From Planctomycetota bacterium (lineage in GTDB: Bacteria > Planctomycetota > Phycisphaerae > Phycisphaerales > Phycisphaeraceae): DNA of 64,000 nucleotides. Shown one piece after another: positions 53,105 to 62,704 of this stretch. The notes beneath the pieces are model-generated. The model was given only the letters and a program-made list of their open reading frames with translations. It was not told the origin of the DNA and ran no database searches. Numbering within the stretch: the stretch's first letter is position 1; each line of letters begins with the position of its first letter. The stretch is from contig JAJRRS010000038.1 of assembly GCA_024279275.1 (NCBI GenBank), positions 1 to 64,000 of the forward strand, written 5' to 3'. The position numbers and the translations under genes are program-made.

Positions 53105-53203
53105 TTTAACTTAAATAAAATATTAAGGCCCCGCTATTAAGGCCGAAAATCGGGCCTAATAAGCGACAGGTGCTGCTCGTTATTTTATTATTTTTAAGTT
53201 AAA
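53105..53203. repeat. AT-rich extended inverted repeat (cruciform-like)
   Basis: tttaacttaaa (53105..53115)/tttaagttaaa (53193..53203) perfect 11-bp arms, further pairing taaaat/attttatta, inner AGGCC-gaaaatcg-GGCCT. Confidence 0.75.
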
Positions 53204-53255
53204 TCTAATGTTATAAATCGCAGACCTTAGCCAGGGTTTGGCGTGGAGAATACCC

Positions 53256-54875
53256 CTACAACCCGTTCGAAGTACGCTTCAACTTCTCATTAAGAACCCC
53301 GCGAAACACCCCAAGCGGCGCAGCCTCCCCCGTCCACAACTCAAACTGCGCCGCCGCCTGACGCACAAACATCTCCGTCCCCGAAATCGTCACACAACCA
53401 GCACCCGCCGCATCACGCAACAACTTCGTCTTCACCGGGTTGTAGATCGTGTCAAACACCACCACACCCGGCCCGAAGTGATTTCTGATCGCTGACCGCT
53501 CATCGCTGATGTCAATCGGCGAAGCATCCACCTCCGGGTGCATCCCGATCGGCGTGCAGTTGATATACACCTCCGCCTCACTCGCCGAAAGATCACCCAA
53601 CGCCTTCGCCTCCGCACCAAACCGCTCCCCCAGCGCCTCCGCCTTTTCAAGCGTCCGGTTATACACCGTCACCAACGCACCGTAATGCGCAAACCCCGCC
53701 ACCACCGCACGCGCCGCGCCCCCTGCACCGATCACCGCCACACGCCTGCCCGACAACCCTTCACGCTGAATCGACAACCCATCACACACCGCATCCAACG
53801 CCCCAGCATAATCCGTGTTGCACGCATACAACGAACCATCCTCCCGCACATGCAACGTGTTCGCCGCACCAATACGCTCAGCCAGTTCCTCGACTTCACC
53901 CCGGCCCCCGGAGCCGCAATGCTCCTTCACAAACCGCAACAGGTTCTCCTTATGCGGAATCGTCACACTCGCACCCCCAAAATGCAACCCCTTCATCCCC
54001 AGCCAGCTCGAAACCGTCGCCTTAAAATGCTCATACTCCGGCGGGATCGGCATCGGTAGATACACACCATCCACACCCGCCGCACCAAACCCCGCATTAT
54101 GAATAGCCGGACTCATCGAATGCCCCACCGGATACCCAATCACACCAAACACCCGCGTCTGAGAATTGATCGCGTCCCACCGATACAAACCTTTCATCTC
54201 ACCAACCGTCGGCTGCCCCGGCGCCGTCCCCGCATCACCATCAATCGAAGCAAACGTCAGCATCGCACCAAACTTCTTCGCCAGCACCCTTGAAGCCAAC
54301 CCATACTCCCCCATACACAACGCAACCGTCGGCTTAACCTGCTGACCCACCAACTCAAACGCCTCCAAATTATCCCGCAACGACCGCGCATGCCAAGCCA
54401 CCTTAATCACCCGACAAAGCGAAGCCTCCCCCATCTCCCTCACCTTACGCAACAAATCACTAGGCCTCCGCTCAAAATCATGCGACGACAAGATCAACCC
54501 CGTGTCCGTCTCCCTGGGCCGGCCCGGATCATCCACCACCAGAGAAATCTTCTGCCGAAGATTCGCCGACTTCTGCCAGGCCAACAACTCCAAATCAATA
54601 TACACCGGCTTACGCACCCCAACCCCCGCATGCTCCAGCAAGCTCAACCGCGTCTGTTCATCCCCATCATACGCCCCCCCTTCCCACACCGGGCGACAGG
54701 TAATAATGCAAGGCAACGCCGACCGCTGCACCAACTCCGTCACGTCATCCGGATCGTCAGTAAACGTATCAATCCGATACTCCACCAGGTCCGCACCAAG
54801 TTCCTTAGCACGGACAGCGGCGCCCAGAGCTTGCTCCAGGCTATGCACAGTAATCGCAGCAGTAAGTTGAGTCAT
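53256..54875 (-). CDS. aroDE: Bifunctional type I 3-dehydroquinate dehydratase / shikimate dehydrogenase
   Basis: N-terminal LGADLVEYRIDTF...ITCRPVWEGG...VIKVAWHARS (type I DHQase); C-terminal FGVIGYPVGHSMSPAIHNAGFGAAGVDGVYL, VTIPHKENLL, VIGAGGAARAVVAGF (AroE). Confidence 0.94.
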   Translation of the reverse strand: MTQLTAAITVHSLEQALGAAVRAKELGADLVEYRIDTFTDDPDDVTELVQRSALPCIITCRPVWEGGAYDGDEQTRLSLLEHAGVGVRKPVYIDLELLAWQKSANLRQKISLVVDDPGRPRETDTGLILSSHDFERRPSDLLRKVREMGEASLCRVIKVAWHARSLRDNLEAFELVGQQVKPTVALCMGEYGLASRVLAKKFGAMLTFASIDGDAGTAPGQPTVGEMKGLYRWDAINSQTRVFGVIGYPVGHSMSPAIHNAGFGAAGVDGVYLPMPIPPEYEHFKATVSSWLGMKGLHFGGASVTIPHKENLLRFVKEHCGSGGRGEVEELAERIGAANTLHVREDGSLYACNTDYAGALDAVCDGLSIQREGLSGRRVAVIGAGGAARAVVAGFAHYGALVTVYNRTLEKAEALGERFGAEAKALGDLSASEAEVYINCTPIGMHPEVDASPIDISDERSAIRNHFGPGVVVFDTIYNPVKTKLLRDAAGAGCVTISGTEMFVRQAAAQFELWTGEAAPLGVFRGVLNEKLKRTSNGL

Positions 54876-54993
54876 CAGCCGTAACCTACCCCCTCCGCAC
54901 CCGCCCAGCCAATACACCATCCCCGAACACCACCCCCAAACCCATCACCCAAACTGTACCCCTCACCTTTCCCGCCTTCCGTTTCAGGACGAG

Positions 54994-55503
54994 CTATAGC
55001 TCGTCACACTTCACAAGCTCCTTTATCGATAGCGGGCCAAATTGAAATACTTTCAGTTGCGCCCCGAAGCTAAGCCCGAAGCCTTCTGAAAGTAAAGATC
55101 GAACCACATCAGATAATAGCTCCTCATCATTCGGGAAGTTGGCTAACAATTCTCCCGGCCTTGTCATCCCAGCCCCCGGATTATATTGTTTTAGTACGTC
55201 ACAAATATTCTCCATCTGGTCGAGACGATAGGCCGACGGGATCATTACCGTTAGCTCGACCGTCAATTCACCTTTCCAATCAAACGGAATGTATAGCTTC
55301 GCCAGCTTGATCACATGACCGGTTTCTTTATGCTTAAAGTACAATTTATAGCCCGGGTATCCCGCACGGACAAACACCCGGACAAAACTCCGATACTCAC
55401 TCACTGTCGCCGACAAACCGAAGCGATTTAGAGTCCACAGTGCAAACTCAAATGCTATAAAGGCAACAAGTAAGAATCCAGCTATATACAACCCGATCTG
55501 CAT
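54994..55503 (-). CDS. Hypothetical protein with N-terminal TM
   Basis: 169 aa; MQIGLYIAGFLLVAFIAFEFALW then soluble domain. Confidence 0.6.
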   Translation of the reverse strand: MQIGLYIAGFLLVAFIAFEFALWTLNRFGLSATVSEYRSFVRVFVRAGYPGYKLYFKHKETGHVIKLAKLYIPFDWKGELTVELTVMIPSAYRLDQMENICDVLKQYNPGAGMTRPGELLANFPNDEELLSDVVRSLLSEGFGLSFGAQLKVFQFGPLSIKELVKCDEL

Positions 55504-55629
55504 GGATCACCTCATGGCCGACACGAACCACCTGGTTTTTGCCGTATCCATGATAGCGGAGGATTCAATCTCGAATCGCAACATGACTTATGCCCCCCGG
55601 CCCAGGCCGATTCATCGGCCGTTGCACGC

Positions 55630-55857
55630 TCACGCACAGGTGCAGAACGCACGCCGGACACGCAACGCACGCCGGGCATAAATAGCGGACTCGACCACCC
55701 TGCCCGACAAGGCAGTCAGCAGTTGCTTGTGACGCAGCCGGGCGACCAGAGCCTTGGCGCGTTGCCGACGGCTTACCCGGGGAACCGGGGGCGGGGGAAC
55801 CGGGGCGACCGGGGTGTCTGGGATGTTTGAGGCGATGTGTTCAGCGATATGACTCAT
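55630..55857 (-). CDS. Small basic hypothetical protein
   Basis: MSHIAEHIASNIPDTPVAPVPPPPVPRVSRRQRAKALVARLRHKQ...; Pro-rich then Arg-rich. Confidence 0.35.
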   Translation of the reverse strand: MSHIAEHIASNIPDTPVAPVPPPPVPRVSRRQRAKALVARLRHKQLLTALSGRVVESAIYARRALRVRRAFCTCA

Positions 55858-56105
55858 AGTTCTATTCCATCCGGATTCCATACCGGTTTTCAGGTTCAAG
55901 GTCTGCCCAGGTCTAACGCCCGAAAGGCAAGGATTGTTCCTACGCCCCAACAATCCCCCCGGTTCGCCCCCGGTTAATCCCCCCGTAATCCCCAGTTAGC
56001 CGACTCGCCCCTCCGGCGGTAAGCTGTCAGCCCAAAGACCTGCCCGCCCTCAATAAGCAAGCCCCCCCAAACCCAAGACCCCAGACCCTATACCCCACAC
56101 CCACT

Positions 56106-57461
56106 ATGCCCGATATCCAACCCATCCCCGCGGTCACGTTCTCCACTCAAACCGGCAACGACATCTCCGACCGGATCGCACCGCCCTACGACGTGCTGGA
56201 CCACGAATCTAAAGCAAGACTCGTCGCCGCCAGCCCCAACAACATCAGCGTCATCGACCTCCCCCACCTCCCCGCCAAAACCGTCGGCCCAGATGAAGCC
56301 TACCACGGCGCAGGCAACACTTACCGCCAATGGCTCAACGAAGGCACCCTCGTCCGCCGCGACACCCCCGCTTTCTTCGTCTACCAGCAGACCTACACCG
56401 TCGCTGGGGGAACCGGGAAATCCGGGGGCACCACCTTCAAACGCCGAGGCCTCATCACCAACGTCAAGGTCCAGCCCTTCGGCCCATCGCCCGACGGCCA
56501 AGGCGGCATCCACCCCCACGAACAAACATTCAGCGCCGCCAAGGAAGACCGCCTCAAGCTCATGCGCGCCACCCAGGCCCAGCTCTCCCCCATCTTCGGC
56601 CTCTACTCCGACCCCGACAAGGCGATCGAACACCTGCTCGCCGCTGTCATCGACGCCGACAAACCCACCTTCACCGGCAAAACTCACGACGACAACGTCC
56701 TCCACGAAACCTGGGCTGTCGATGATGCCGAACGCATCAACGCCTTCCAGCAAGCCATCCAAAACAAAGACCTCTTCATCGCCGACGGCCACCACCGCTA
56801 CAACACCGCACTGAACCACTTCAACGAACTCACCACACTAAACAAACCCGTCGGCAATGCCGCCTACTGCCTGTTTGTCCTCATCTCCATGCAAGACCCA
56901 GGCATGATCGTCCTGCCCACCCACCGCGTCCTGGGCAACATGCCTAACTTCAACATGGATGCCTTCAAAAAAGCAGCCCAAGGCAAACTGAACATCGAAC
57001 CCGTCGCAGGCAATGACCCCGCACAACTCGAACAAGCCCTCGCCGATTCCAACCACCCCCACGCCATCGGCCTGTACGACCCATCCAACCCCGATGCCCC
57101 ATTATCGATAGCCACCACCCTCGACAACGACCCACTCAAAACCACCCACCCCGACCAGTCCGACGCCTGGCGTCAACTCGACGTCGCCATCGTCCAGCAC
57201 CTGATCGTCGAACAAATCTGCCAACCCACGTTCTGCACCCCCGGCACCACAGACGAAACAATCACCTGGAAGTTCCCCCACGAGATCGCCCAACTCAAAG
57301 AGCTAACCAACACCGACGCCTACCAACTAGGCCTGATCCTCCGCGCCACCCCACTAGACTCCGTCCGCCAGGTCTCCGAGGCCGGCGAACTGATGCCCCA
57401 AAAAAGCACCTTCTTCTACCCCAAACTCGCCACAGGCCTGGTCATCAACCCGCTGGATTAA
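56106..57461 (+). CDS. DUF1015 family protein
   Basis: DRIAPPYDVLDHESKARLVAASPNNISVIDLP...LFIADGHHRYNTALNHFNEL. Confidence 0.93.
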   Translation: MPDIQPIPAVTFSTQTGNDISDRIAPPYDVLDHESKARLVAASPNNISVIDLPHLPAKTVGPDEAYHGAGNTYRQWLNEGTLVRRDTPAFFVYQQTYTVAGGTGKSGGTTFKRRGLITNVKVQPFGPSPDGQGGIHPHEQTFSAAKEDRLKLMRATQAQLSPIFGLYSDPDKAIEHLLAAVIDADKPTFTGKTHDDNVLHETWAVDDAERINAFQQAIQNKDLFIADGHHRYNTALNHFNELTTLNKPVGNAAYCLFVLISMQDPGMIVLPTHRVLGNMPNFNMDAFKKAAQGKLNIEPVAGNDPAQLEQALADSNHPHAIGLYDPSNPDAPLSIATTLDNDPLKTTHPDQSDAWRQLDVAIVQHLIVEQICQPTFCTPGTTDETITWKFPHEIAQLKELTNTDAYQLGLILRATPLDSVRQVSEAGELMPQKSTFFYPKLATGLVINPLD

Positions 57462-57565
57462 ACCGGATGCGCAGCCACACGCCCCCAAAGACCCCATCCC
57501 ACCACAAACTCGTGCTTCTCCGAGCCACGTGTTAATCCAACAGATCAACTCTACCCGCCGCACCC

Positions 57566-57602
57566 AGGCTTGCCGTTTAACGGCGGATCGCAGATCCGCG
57601 TG
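57566..57602. repeat. REP-like short palindromic repeat, second family, copy 1
   Basis: aggcttGCCGtttaaCGGCGGATCgcaGATCCGCgtg; matches 63272..63309. Confidence 0.7.
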
Positions 57603-57650
57603 TGGATACCGCTTGTAATCCCCAGCAGATCATCCGATCATGTCCCTCCC

Positions 57651-58409
57651 GTGCCTGACAAAACCCACCACGATCAACTCGCACAAACCCGCACCGGCTA
57701 CGACCAATGGGCACCCGTCTATGACTGCGATGCCAACCCCCTGCAAGCACTCGAACAACCCCGCGTCCGCGCCCTGCTAGGCGACGTACGCAACCAACGC
57801 ATCCTCGACATGGGCTGCGGCACAGGCCGACACGCCTTATGGCTAGCAACCCAAGGCGCGCAAGTCACCGCAATAGACTTCTCGCAAGGCATGCTCGATC
57901 AGGCACGCAATAAACAAGGGGCCGACGCCGTCACCTGGCAAGTCCACGACCTGCACGAACCCCTGCCGTTTGACGACAACACATTCGATACCGTCGTCAG
58001 CGGATTAGTCCTCGAACACATCCGCAACCTCGACCTGTTTTTCAGCGAAGCAAAACGTGTGTTGATCCCCAAAAACAAATCCGGGGGTGAATCCGGGGGT
58101 GAATCCGCAGATGAATCCGGGGGCGGGGGCGATGGCCAACTGGTCGTCTCCGCCATGCACCCCGCCCTATTCCTGCGCGGCACCCAGGCCCGCTTCACCG
58201 ACCCAACCACCGGCCAACTCATCACCCCAGGCAGCCTCCCCCATTCCATCAGCGACTTCCTCAACGCCGCACTCAAAGCCAACCTCCACCTCACACACAT
58301 CAGCGAACACCAACCCGACCAATTCTTCGCAAACCAATTCCCCCGCGCCGAAAAATACATCGGCTGGCCCATGCTGGTGGTGATGGGGTTTGAGAAGCAA
58401 AACAGGTGA
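57651..58409 (+). CDS. SAM-dependent class I methyltransferase
   Basis: ILDMGCGTGRHALWLATQGAQVTAIDFSQGMLDQAR; VVSGLVLEHIRNLDLFFSEAKRVL; GTG start at 57651 preferred over ORF-track ATG 57570 because the latter begins inside a REP-like repeat. Confidence 0.82.
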   Translation: MPDKTHHDQLAQTRTGYDQWAPVYDCDANPLQALEQPRVRALLGDVRNQRILDMGCGTGRHALWLATQGAQVTAIDFSQGMLDQARNKQGADAVTWQVHDLHEPLPFDDNTFDTVVSGLVLEHIRNLDLFFSEAKRVLIPKNKSGGESGGESADESGGGGDGQLVVSAMHPALFLRGTQARFTDPTTGQLITPGSLPHSISDFLNAALKANLHLTHISEHQPDQFFANQFPRAEKYIGWPMLVVMGFEKQNR

Positions 58410-58433
58410 ACTTTACGAGGGTCCACTGAAACG

Positions 58434-59132
58434 ATGGCGCTCTACACTAAAAAAAATCGGGTTCGGCTTGCTAGCAGACTATTGGTTCTCTCCGCCTTAA
58501 TCCTGCTGCCACTAATCAATAGTTGGCTAGAGATTGAATGTCGCATCCATCCAAATCCCAATTTCATACACCATTTTGAAGACCCGGCCCCCTGGATCTT
58601 CCCGCAGATATTAATTCTCTTGCTTGTCGCTACCGCATGGCTGACCGCAATCAAGAATTGGCACCCGCCCGGCTCCTGCCGAAGTTGCGGCTATGACCTG
58701 CGTGGTTCGTGGCCTGTAGGCAGTGAAGCTTGCCCCGAGTGCGGCAATACGATTCACGCGGATGTCGGTAAGTCGATCCGGCTCATACCAATGTGGTTGC
58801 GTGTAGCAAATGTGCTGCTGATCGTGATCCCCTTTATCACTGTGCTAACACTCTCGATCATGGCATATTTACCAATACCCTATAAACCCTTGATCCATCC
58901 TATGGCTATGTTGTTTAACATTCCTGATTGGCAAACCCAGTACCGATCGGTGTTGGAAAATCAGATGATGATGCGTTACCTGTTAATCAACATCACCCTC
59001 TCAGCGATCAGCCTCGCAATCATCTTTCAGCACGCGTCCCGTCGACCGGGTGTGTGGGTCCTGCTGGCCCCGATCGTATCCGTAGGCCTCTTCTGTGGAT
59101 TTGCGTTCATCCTGCTGCCCGCCCTGCGGTAA
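58434..59132 (+). CDS. Membrane protein with internal zinc ribbon
   Basis: CRSCGYDLRGSWPVGSEACPECGNTI between TM segments; related in style to 3376..3921. Confidence 0.65.
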   Translation: MALYTKKNRVRLASRLLVLSALILLPLINSWLEIECRIHPNPNFIHHFEDPAPWIFPQILILLLVATAWLTAIKNWHPPGSCRSCGYDLRGSWPVGSEACPECGNTIHADVGKSIRLIPMWLRVANVLLIVIPFITVLTLSIMAYLPIPYKPLIHPMAMLFNIPDWQTQYRSVLENQMMMRYLLINITLSAISLAIIFQHASRRPGVWVLLAPIVSVGLFCGFAFILLPALR

Positions 59133-59154
59133 TAGCGTCACCTATCTCAACCTA

Positions 59155-59748
59155 CTACTCATGCCCATGCCCACCCGACTCCTCCAGACGGAACCCAGGG
59201 AACCGCCCCGGCGCGTGGGTCGTGTGACACCGCACACATGAGTTCATCATCTGCCCGTAATAAAACACGCTCAACTCGGCATCACGCTGATGCGCAGCGT
59301 CCGCCAGTTTGTCCGCCTGCTTGTGAAACCGAACATCCTGCTCAATAAAACCCTGAGGCAGCTTGGCGTGCAACTCGTGAGCCTGCTCTTTAGTCAAGGC
59401 CTGTTTAAGAATAAAGCTGTCGCGCATCTGCCCAGCGGTCTTCGAGGCCGACTCCCATCGCCCCTGCGCAATGTCCGAACCAAGCGTGCCCATCGCACGG
59501 TCCAGGCTGACCATCTCCTGACGCAGCAGGTCACGCAGGTCTGCCGACAACCCCGCCGCCGCCCCCGTTGCCTCGCTTGGCTGAGTTTCCACTGCGTCCG
59601 CCGCCTGCCCGTGTTGTTCGTGCAATGATGTCTCCCCGCCGCCCTGTGTGAGTTGCTGGTCGTGCCCCGCCTCTTCACCCCCAAGCGCAAACACGAACGA
59701 CATCGAAACCGCACAAACTGCCGTGACCGCGATTATTGTTTTTTTCAT
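59155..59748 (-). CDS. Putative class-II-like (c'/c556 type) secreted cytochrome c
   Basis: Signal peptide MKKTIIAVTAVCAVSMSFVFALG; helical; C-terminal MNSCVRCHTTHAPGRFPGF. Confidence 0.7.
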   Translation of the reverse strand: MKKTIIAVTAVCAVSMSFVFALGGEEAGHDQQLTQGGGETSLHEQHGQAADAVETQPSEATGAAAGLSADLRDLLRQEMVSLDRAMGTLGSDIAQGRWESASKTAGQMRDSFILKQALTKEQAHELHAKLPQGFIEQDVRFHKQADKLADAAHQRDAELSVFYYGQMMNSCVRCHTTHAPGRFPGFRLEESGGHGHE

Positions 59749-59898
59749 CCGATTACATCTCCTAAAAAAAGTTGCCCCGTTCAACGGCAGCGGGTGGTTA
59801 AGTGCCGCCATCTTATCGATGGCTGGCTCGCTGGCAGTTATACGGATTCCTGTTAATCCCATCGCGTTTACGAAACGCACGGTCCACCTGTGTTTAGC

Positions 59899-59935
59899 CC
59901 GGTCGCTTGCGACCGGTACTGGCCGCAAGCGGCCA
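59899..59935. repeat. Twin short palindromes
   Basis: CCGGTCgcttgcGACCGG (59899..59916) and TGGCCgcaagcGGCCA (59920..59935). Confidence 0.6.
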
Positions 59936-60466
59936 GGCCAAGCAACCCATCTCCCTGAAACCCCAGCCCGATCAGCGGTTGAACGCGCGAGGATTAACCT
60001 GAATCCATATAAGCCGTCGGCCATGACACAACGCCCCCGACACAAGCCCCACATCATAGCCTTGTAATACCCGTTAAGGATTTCGGGGATTTGTTGACAG
60101 CTTCACCCGGCCAACAATCCCCTCGCCGACGAATCCGTGCGCACCAACGCGACCCTTCGCCCTATTAATAGAGGACGTGCTTAATGCTCTGGCAACTGCC
60201 CACAATCAAACCCGGCCACACGGACAACCCCGGACAACCTCAACCTCCCGTTTGACCCCAACGGCCACACGGCGGACATCGAAAAACAGCCTTAAAAGAA
60301 CACAGACCCAGCCGGACGGCCTACCCCTCCCAGGCGGACAGAATGTAAACCATGACTAGACTTATTCTTACCAATAAATACGCTGATAAACGGGGGAGGG
60401 GGGCGGACATGGCCGCCCGGCAATCCGCCAACCCACCCGCTCACAGACCTTTTCCCCAACTTCTCG

Positions 60467-60480
60467 TACAATCTTCACCC
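60467..60480 (+). promoter_or_regulatory. Candidate -10 box (TACAAT) directly upstream of ECF sigma ATG
   Basis: CGTACAATCTTCACCCATG: TACAAT ends 8 nt before the ATG. Confidence 0.4.
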
Positions 60481-61107
60481 ATGCCGGACCCCCCAGATTC
60501 ACAACCCCTGGTAGACCTCACCGACGAGCAATTGCTGGGTCGGCACCGCAGCGGGGATGAGGGGGCGTTCGAGGTCTTAATCGAGCGGTATCGCCTGGAA
60601 TTGTTCCATTTCCTCGCCCGGTTCCTGGGCAACCGCACCTCCGCAGACGACATCTTCCAGGAAGCCTTTATCCAGGTTCACATCTCAGCCGGCACATTCG
60701 ATATCTCCCGACGATTTAAACCCTGGTTATTCACAATTGCAGCGAACAAAGCAAGGGACCACCTTCGTAAGAACAAGAGACAGAAAGCCGCCAGCCTCTC
60801 GGCCTCGGTGGACCAGAACCAGGACGGCGGCAGATCGTTTATCGACTTATTAGAGGCAGACCTACCCCTGCCACAGGAGAAAGCCCAGCAAGAGGAAACA
60901 GGCCAAATCGTCAGAGATGTCGTGTCGTCGTTGCCCGAACACCTCCGAGAAGTCCTTTTACTAGCGTACTTTAACAAAATGGCCTACCGCGAGATCGCTG
61001 AAAACCTCAGCATCCCCCTGGGCACGGTTAAGAGTCGGCTTCACGCCGCCGTCGGCACGTTTGCCGAACTCTGGAAGGCCCAGGCCAGCCGGGATGACGA
61101 TAACTAG
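60481..61107 (+). CDS. RNA polymerase sigma factor, sigma-70 family (ECF/RpoE-like)
   Basis: DEGAFEVLIERYRLELFHFLARFLGNRTSADDIFQEAFIQVH...LPEHLREVLLLAYFNKMAYREIAENLSIPLGTVKSRLHAAVGTF. Confidence 0.93.
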   Translation: MPDPPDSQPLVDLTDEQLLGRHRSGDEGAFEVLIERYRLELFHFLARFLGNRTSADDIFQEAFIQVHISAGTFDISRRFKPWLFTIAANKARDHLRKNKRQKAASLSASVDQNQDGGRSFIDLLEADLPLPQEKAQQEETGQIVRDVVSSLPEHLREVLLLAYFNKMAYREIAENLSIPLGTVKSRLHAAVGTFAELWKAQASRDDDN

Positions 61108-61158
61108 CCTTATGAGAACCCCAACGCCCCAGGAACCGTAAACTCAGTAGTATTCACC

Positions 61159-62262
61159 ATGCCAGACCCCACGCATCAACCCGAGCCTCCCAAGACCCCA
61201 GGCACCCCGAACAATCCGGGGGGGCCGATCCGCCCGTTGTGCGATCTGGACGCCCAGGCACTGGACGCCTTCTTGGCAGCCAGAGCCGGGGGAACCGGGG
61301 GAGCCGAGGGAACCGACGGGACCGGCCCTACCGACCGTGGCCCTGTGCCCGCCGGGCTTAGCGAGCGGACGGACAAAGTATGTGAACTGCTAAGCCTGCT
61401 GGACCTGGACACAGCACAAGACCCGCCAAGCGACCTGACCACCCGAACACTCGCAGCCATCCGTGCAAACCAACAACGCCAACGATTCACCAAACAGCTC
61501 CAGATGCTCACTGAGCCTCGAAGAACCATCGGGATCGCCTGGCATCAAATAGCCACCGCAGCCGCGGTGCTCATCATCGGCACATCACTACTCATGCCGA
61601 TGATGGCACGCCAGCAGGCCGACTCACGCCGCATCGCCGGGGCAGGCAACCTGCACCTCGCCGGACGGGCCATGGCCCAATACGCCACCGACAACCTCGG
61701 GCAGATGCCACGCGGCAACGTCAGGCCGGGCATGCCCTGGTGGCAAGTCGGGCAATCCGCTTCCACGAACGGCAACGCGGAATACTCCAACTCCGCTCAC
61801 CTCTTCCGCCTGGTCAGCCATGATTACATCAAGGCCGCCGACCTGACCTGCCCGGAAAACGCTCACGCCGACCGCGGTATTCACGCCGTGGGCCAACACG
61901 ACTGGGCCGGGCCTCGGGCCGTGTCATTCAGCTACCAGAACCAGTACGCACTACAGGTGCCTCGGCTCAATGAAGCGCCTGACATGGCCATCCTCGCCGA
62001 CCGCAACCCGATATTTAATGTCAACCAGGACGACCACATCGTCTTCGACGCCTCCATCCCCATGAACGCACCCAGCCGAGCACACCGAGGCACAGGCCAA
62101 AACGTCCTGACCGCCAACGGCGTCGTCGCCTGGCGCATCCACCCGACCGTCGATCCCTTCGGCCAGGAACAAATGGACAACATCTGGAAAGCCAACGGCA
62201 TCAATGTCTACACCGGCAAAGAAACCACCACCGACCCCTTCGACAGCTTCCTGGTCCCCTGA
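61159..62262 (+). CDS. Single-TM protein: anti-sigma-like N-terminus plus pseudopilin/DUF1559-like periplasmic domain
   Basis: ECF sigma partner position; TM IATAAAVLIIGTSLLMPMMA; C-terminal NLHLAGRAMAQYATDNLGQMPRGN...YIKAADLTCPENA...AILADRNPIF...SRAHRGTGQNVLTANGVVAW. Confidence 0.7.
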   Translation: MPDPTHQPEPPKTPGTPNNPGGPIRPLCDLDAQALDAFLAARAGGTGGAEGTDGTGPTDRGPVPAGLSERTDKVCELLSLLDLDTAQDPPSDLTTRTLAAIRANQQRQRFTKQLQMLTEPRRTIGIAWHQIATAAAVLIIGTSLLMPMMARQQADSRRIAGAGNLHLAGRAMAQYATDNLGQMPRGNVRPGMPWWQVGQSASTNGNAEYSNSAHLFRLVSHDYIKAADLTCPENAHADRGIHAVGQHDWAGPRAVSFSYQNQYALQVPRLNEAPDMAILADRNPIFNVNQDDHIVFDASIPMNAPSRAHRGTGQNVLTANGVVAWRIHPTVDPFGQEQMDNIWKANGINVYTGKETTTDPFDSFLVP

Positions 62263-62704
62263 CACACCGACCCACCTCCCCCAGCCCCCGGATATAACCC
62301 TGCCTCCCCAGCTTCCAACCCGTACACCCCAATCCCCAACCCCATCCAACACTCGCTTGCGGTTTAGCGCCCCTTCCCACCTCCCCCTTCCCCCAACGCC
62401 GCCCCCTGAGTCCGCGAAGGGGCGGATTGCTTTCTCCCCATCCCCATCCCCACCTCAGCAATCACAATTCAGCACCCCCTCTTTGCCGCCCCCCTTCCCC
62501 CATTGCCAAACTTCTCCACCAACTACTCATTTATTTTCCACAGCCATTGACCCGACACCCCCCAGAGGGATACTGTTACCTAGGCCCGTGTTTTATCGGC
62601 TGGCCCCCATCTTGACCATCCCCCGGGTATGTATGCCCGGCGTAAATATCGCAAGGCGGATGCGAACACCCTGACCAGTCCCAAACGGACTTGGGAGGCG
62701 ACCC

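Noticed and set aside
56088-56819. 243-aa minus-strand Val/Gly/Asp-rich ORF
   Set aside because: Antisense to DUF1015 gene; composition is that of reverse-complemented GC-rich coding DNA.
60177-60359. 60-aa ORF upstream of the ECF sigma factor
   Set aside because: No SD, no recognisable domain, Thr/Pro/Arg-rich; likely non-coding.
60352-60480. N-terminal 43-aa extension of the sigma factor from ATG 60352
   Set aside because: Extension is low-complexity with no sigma homology; ATG 60481 directly follows a -10-like box and starts the plausible protein.
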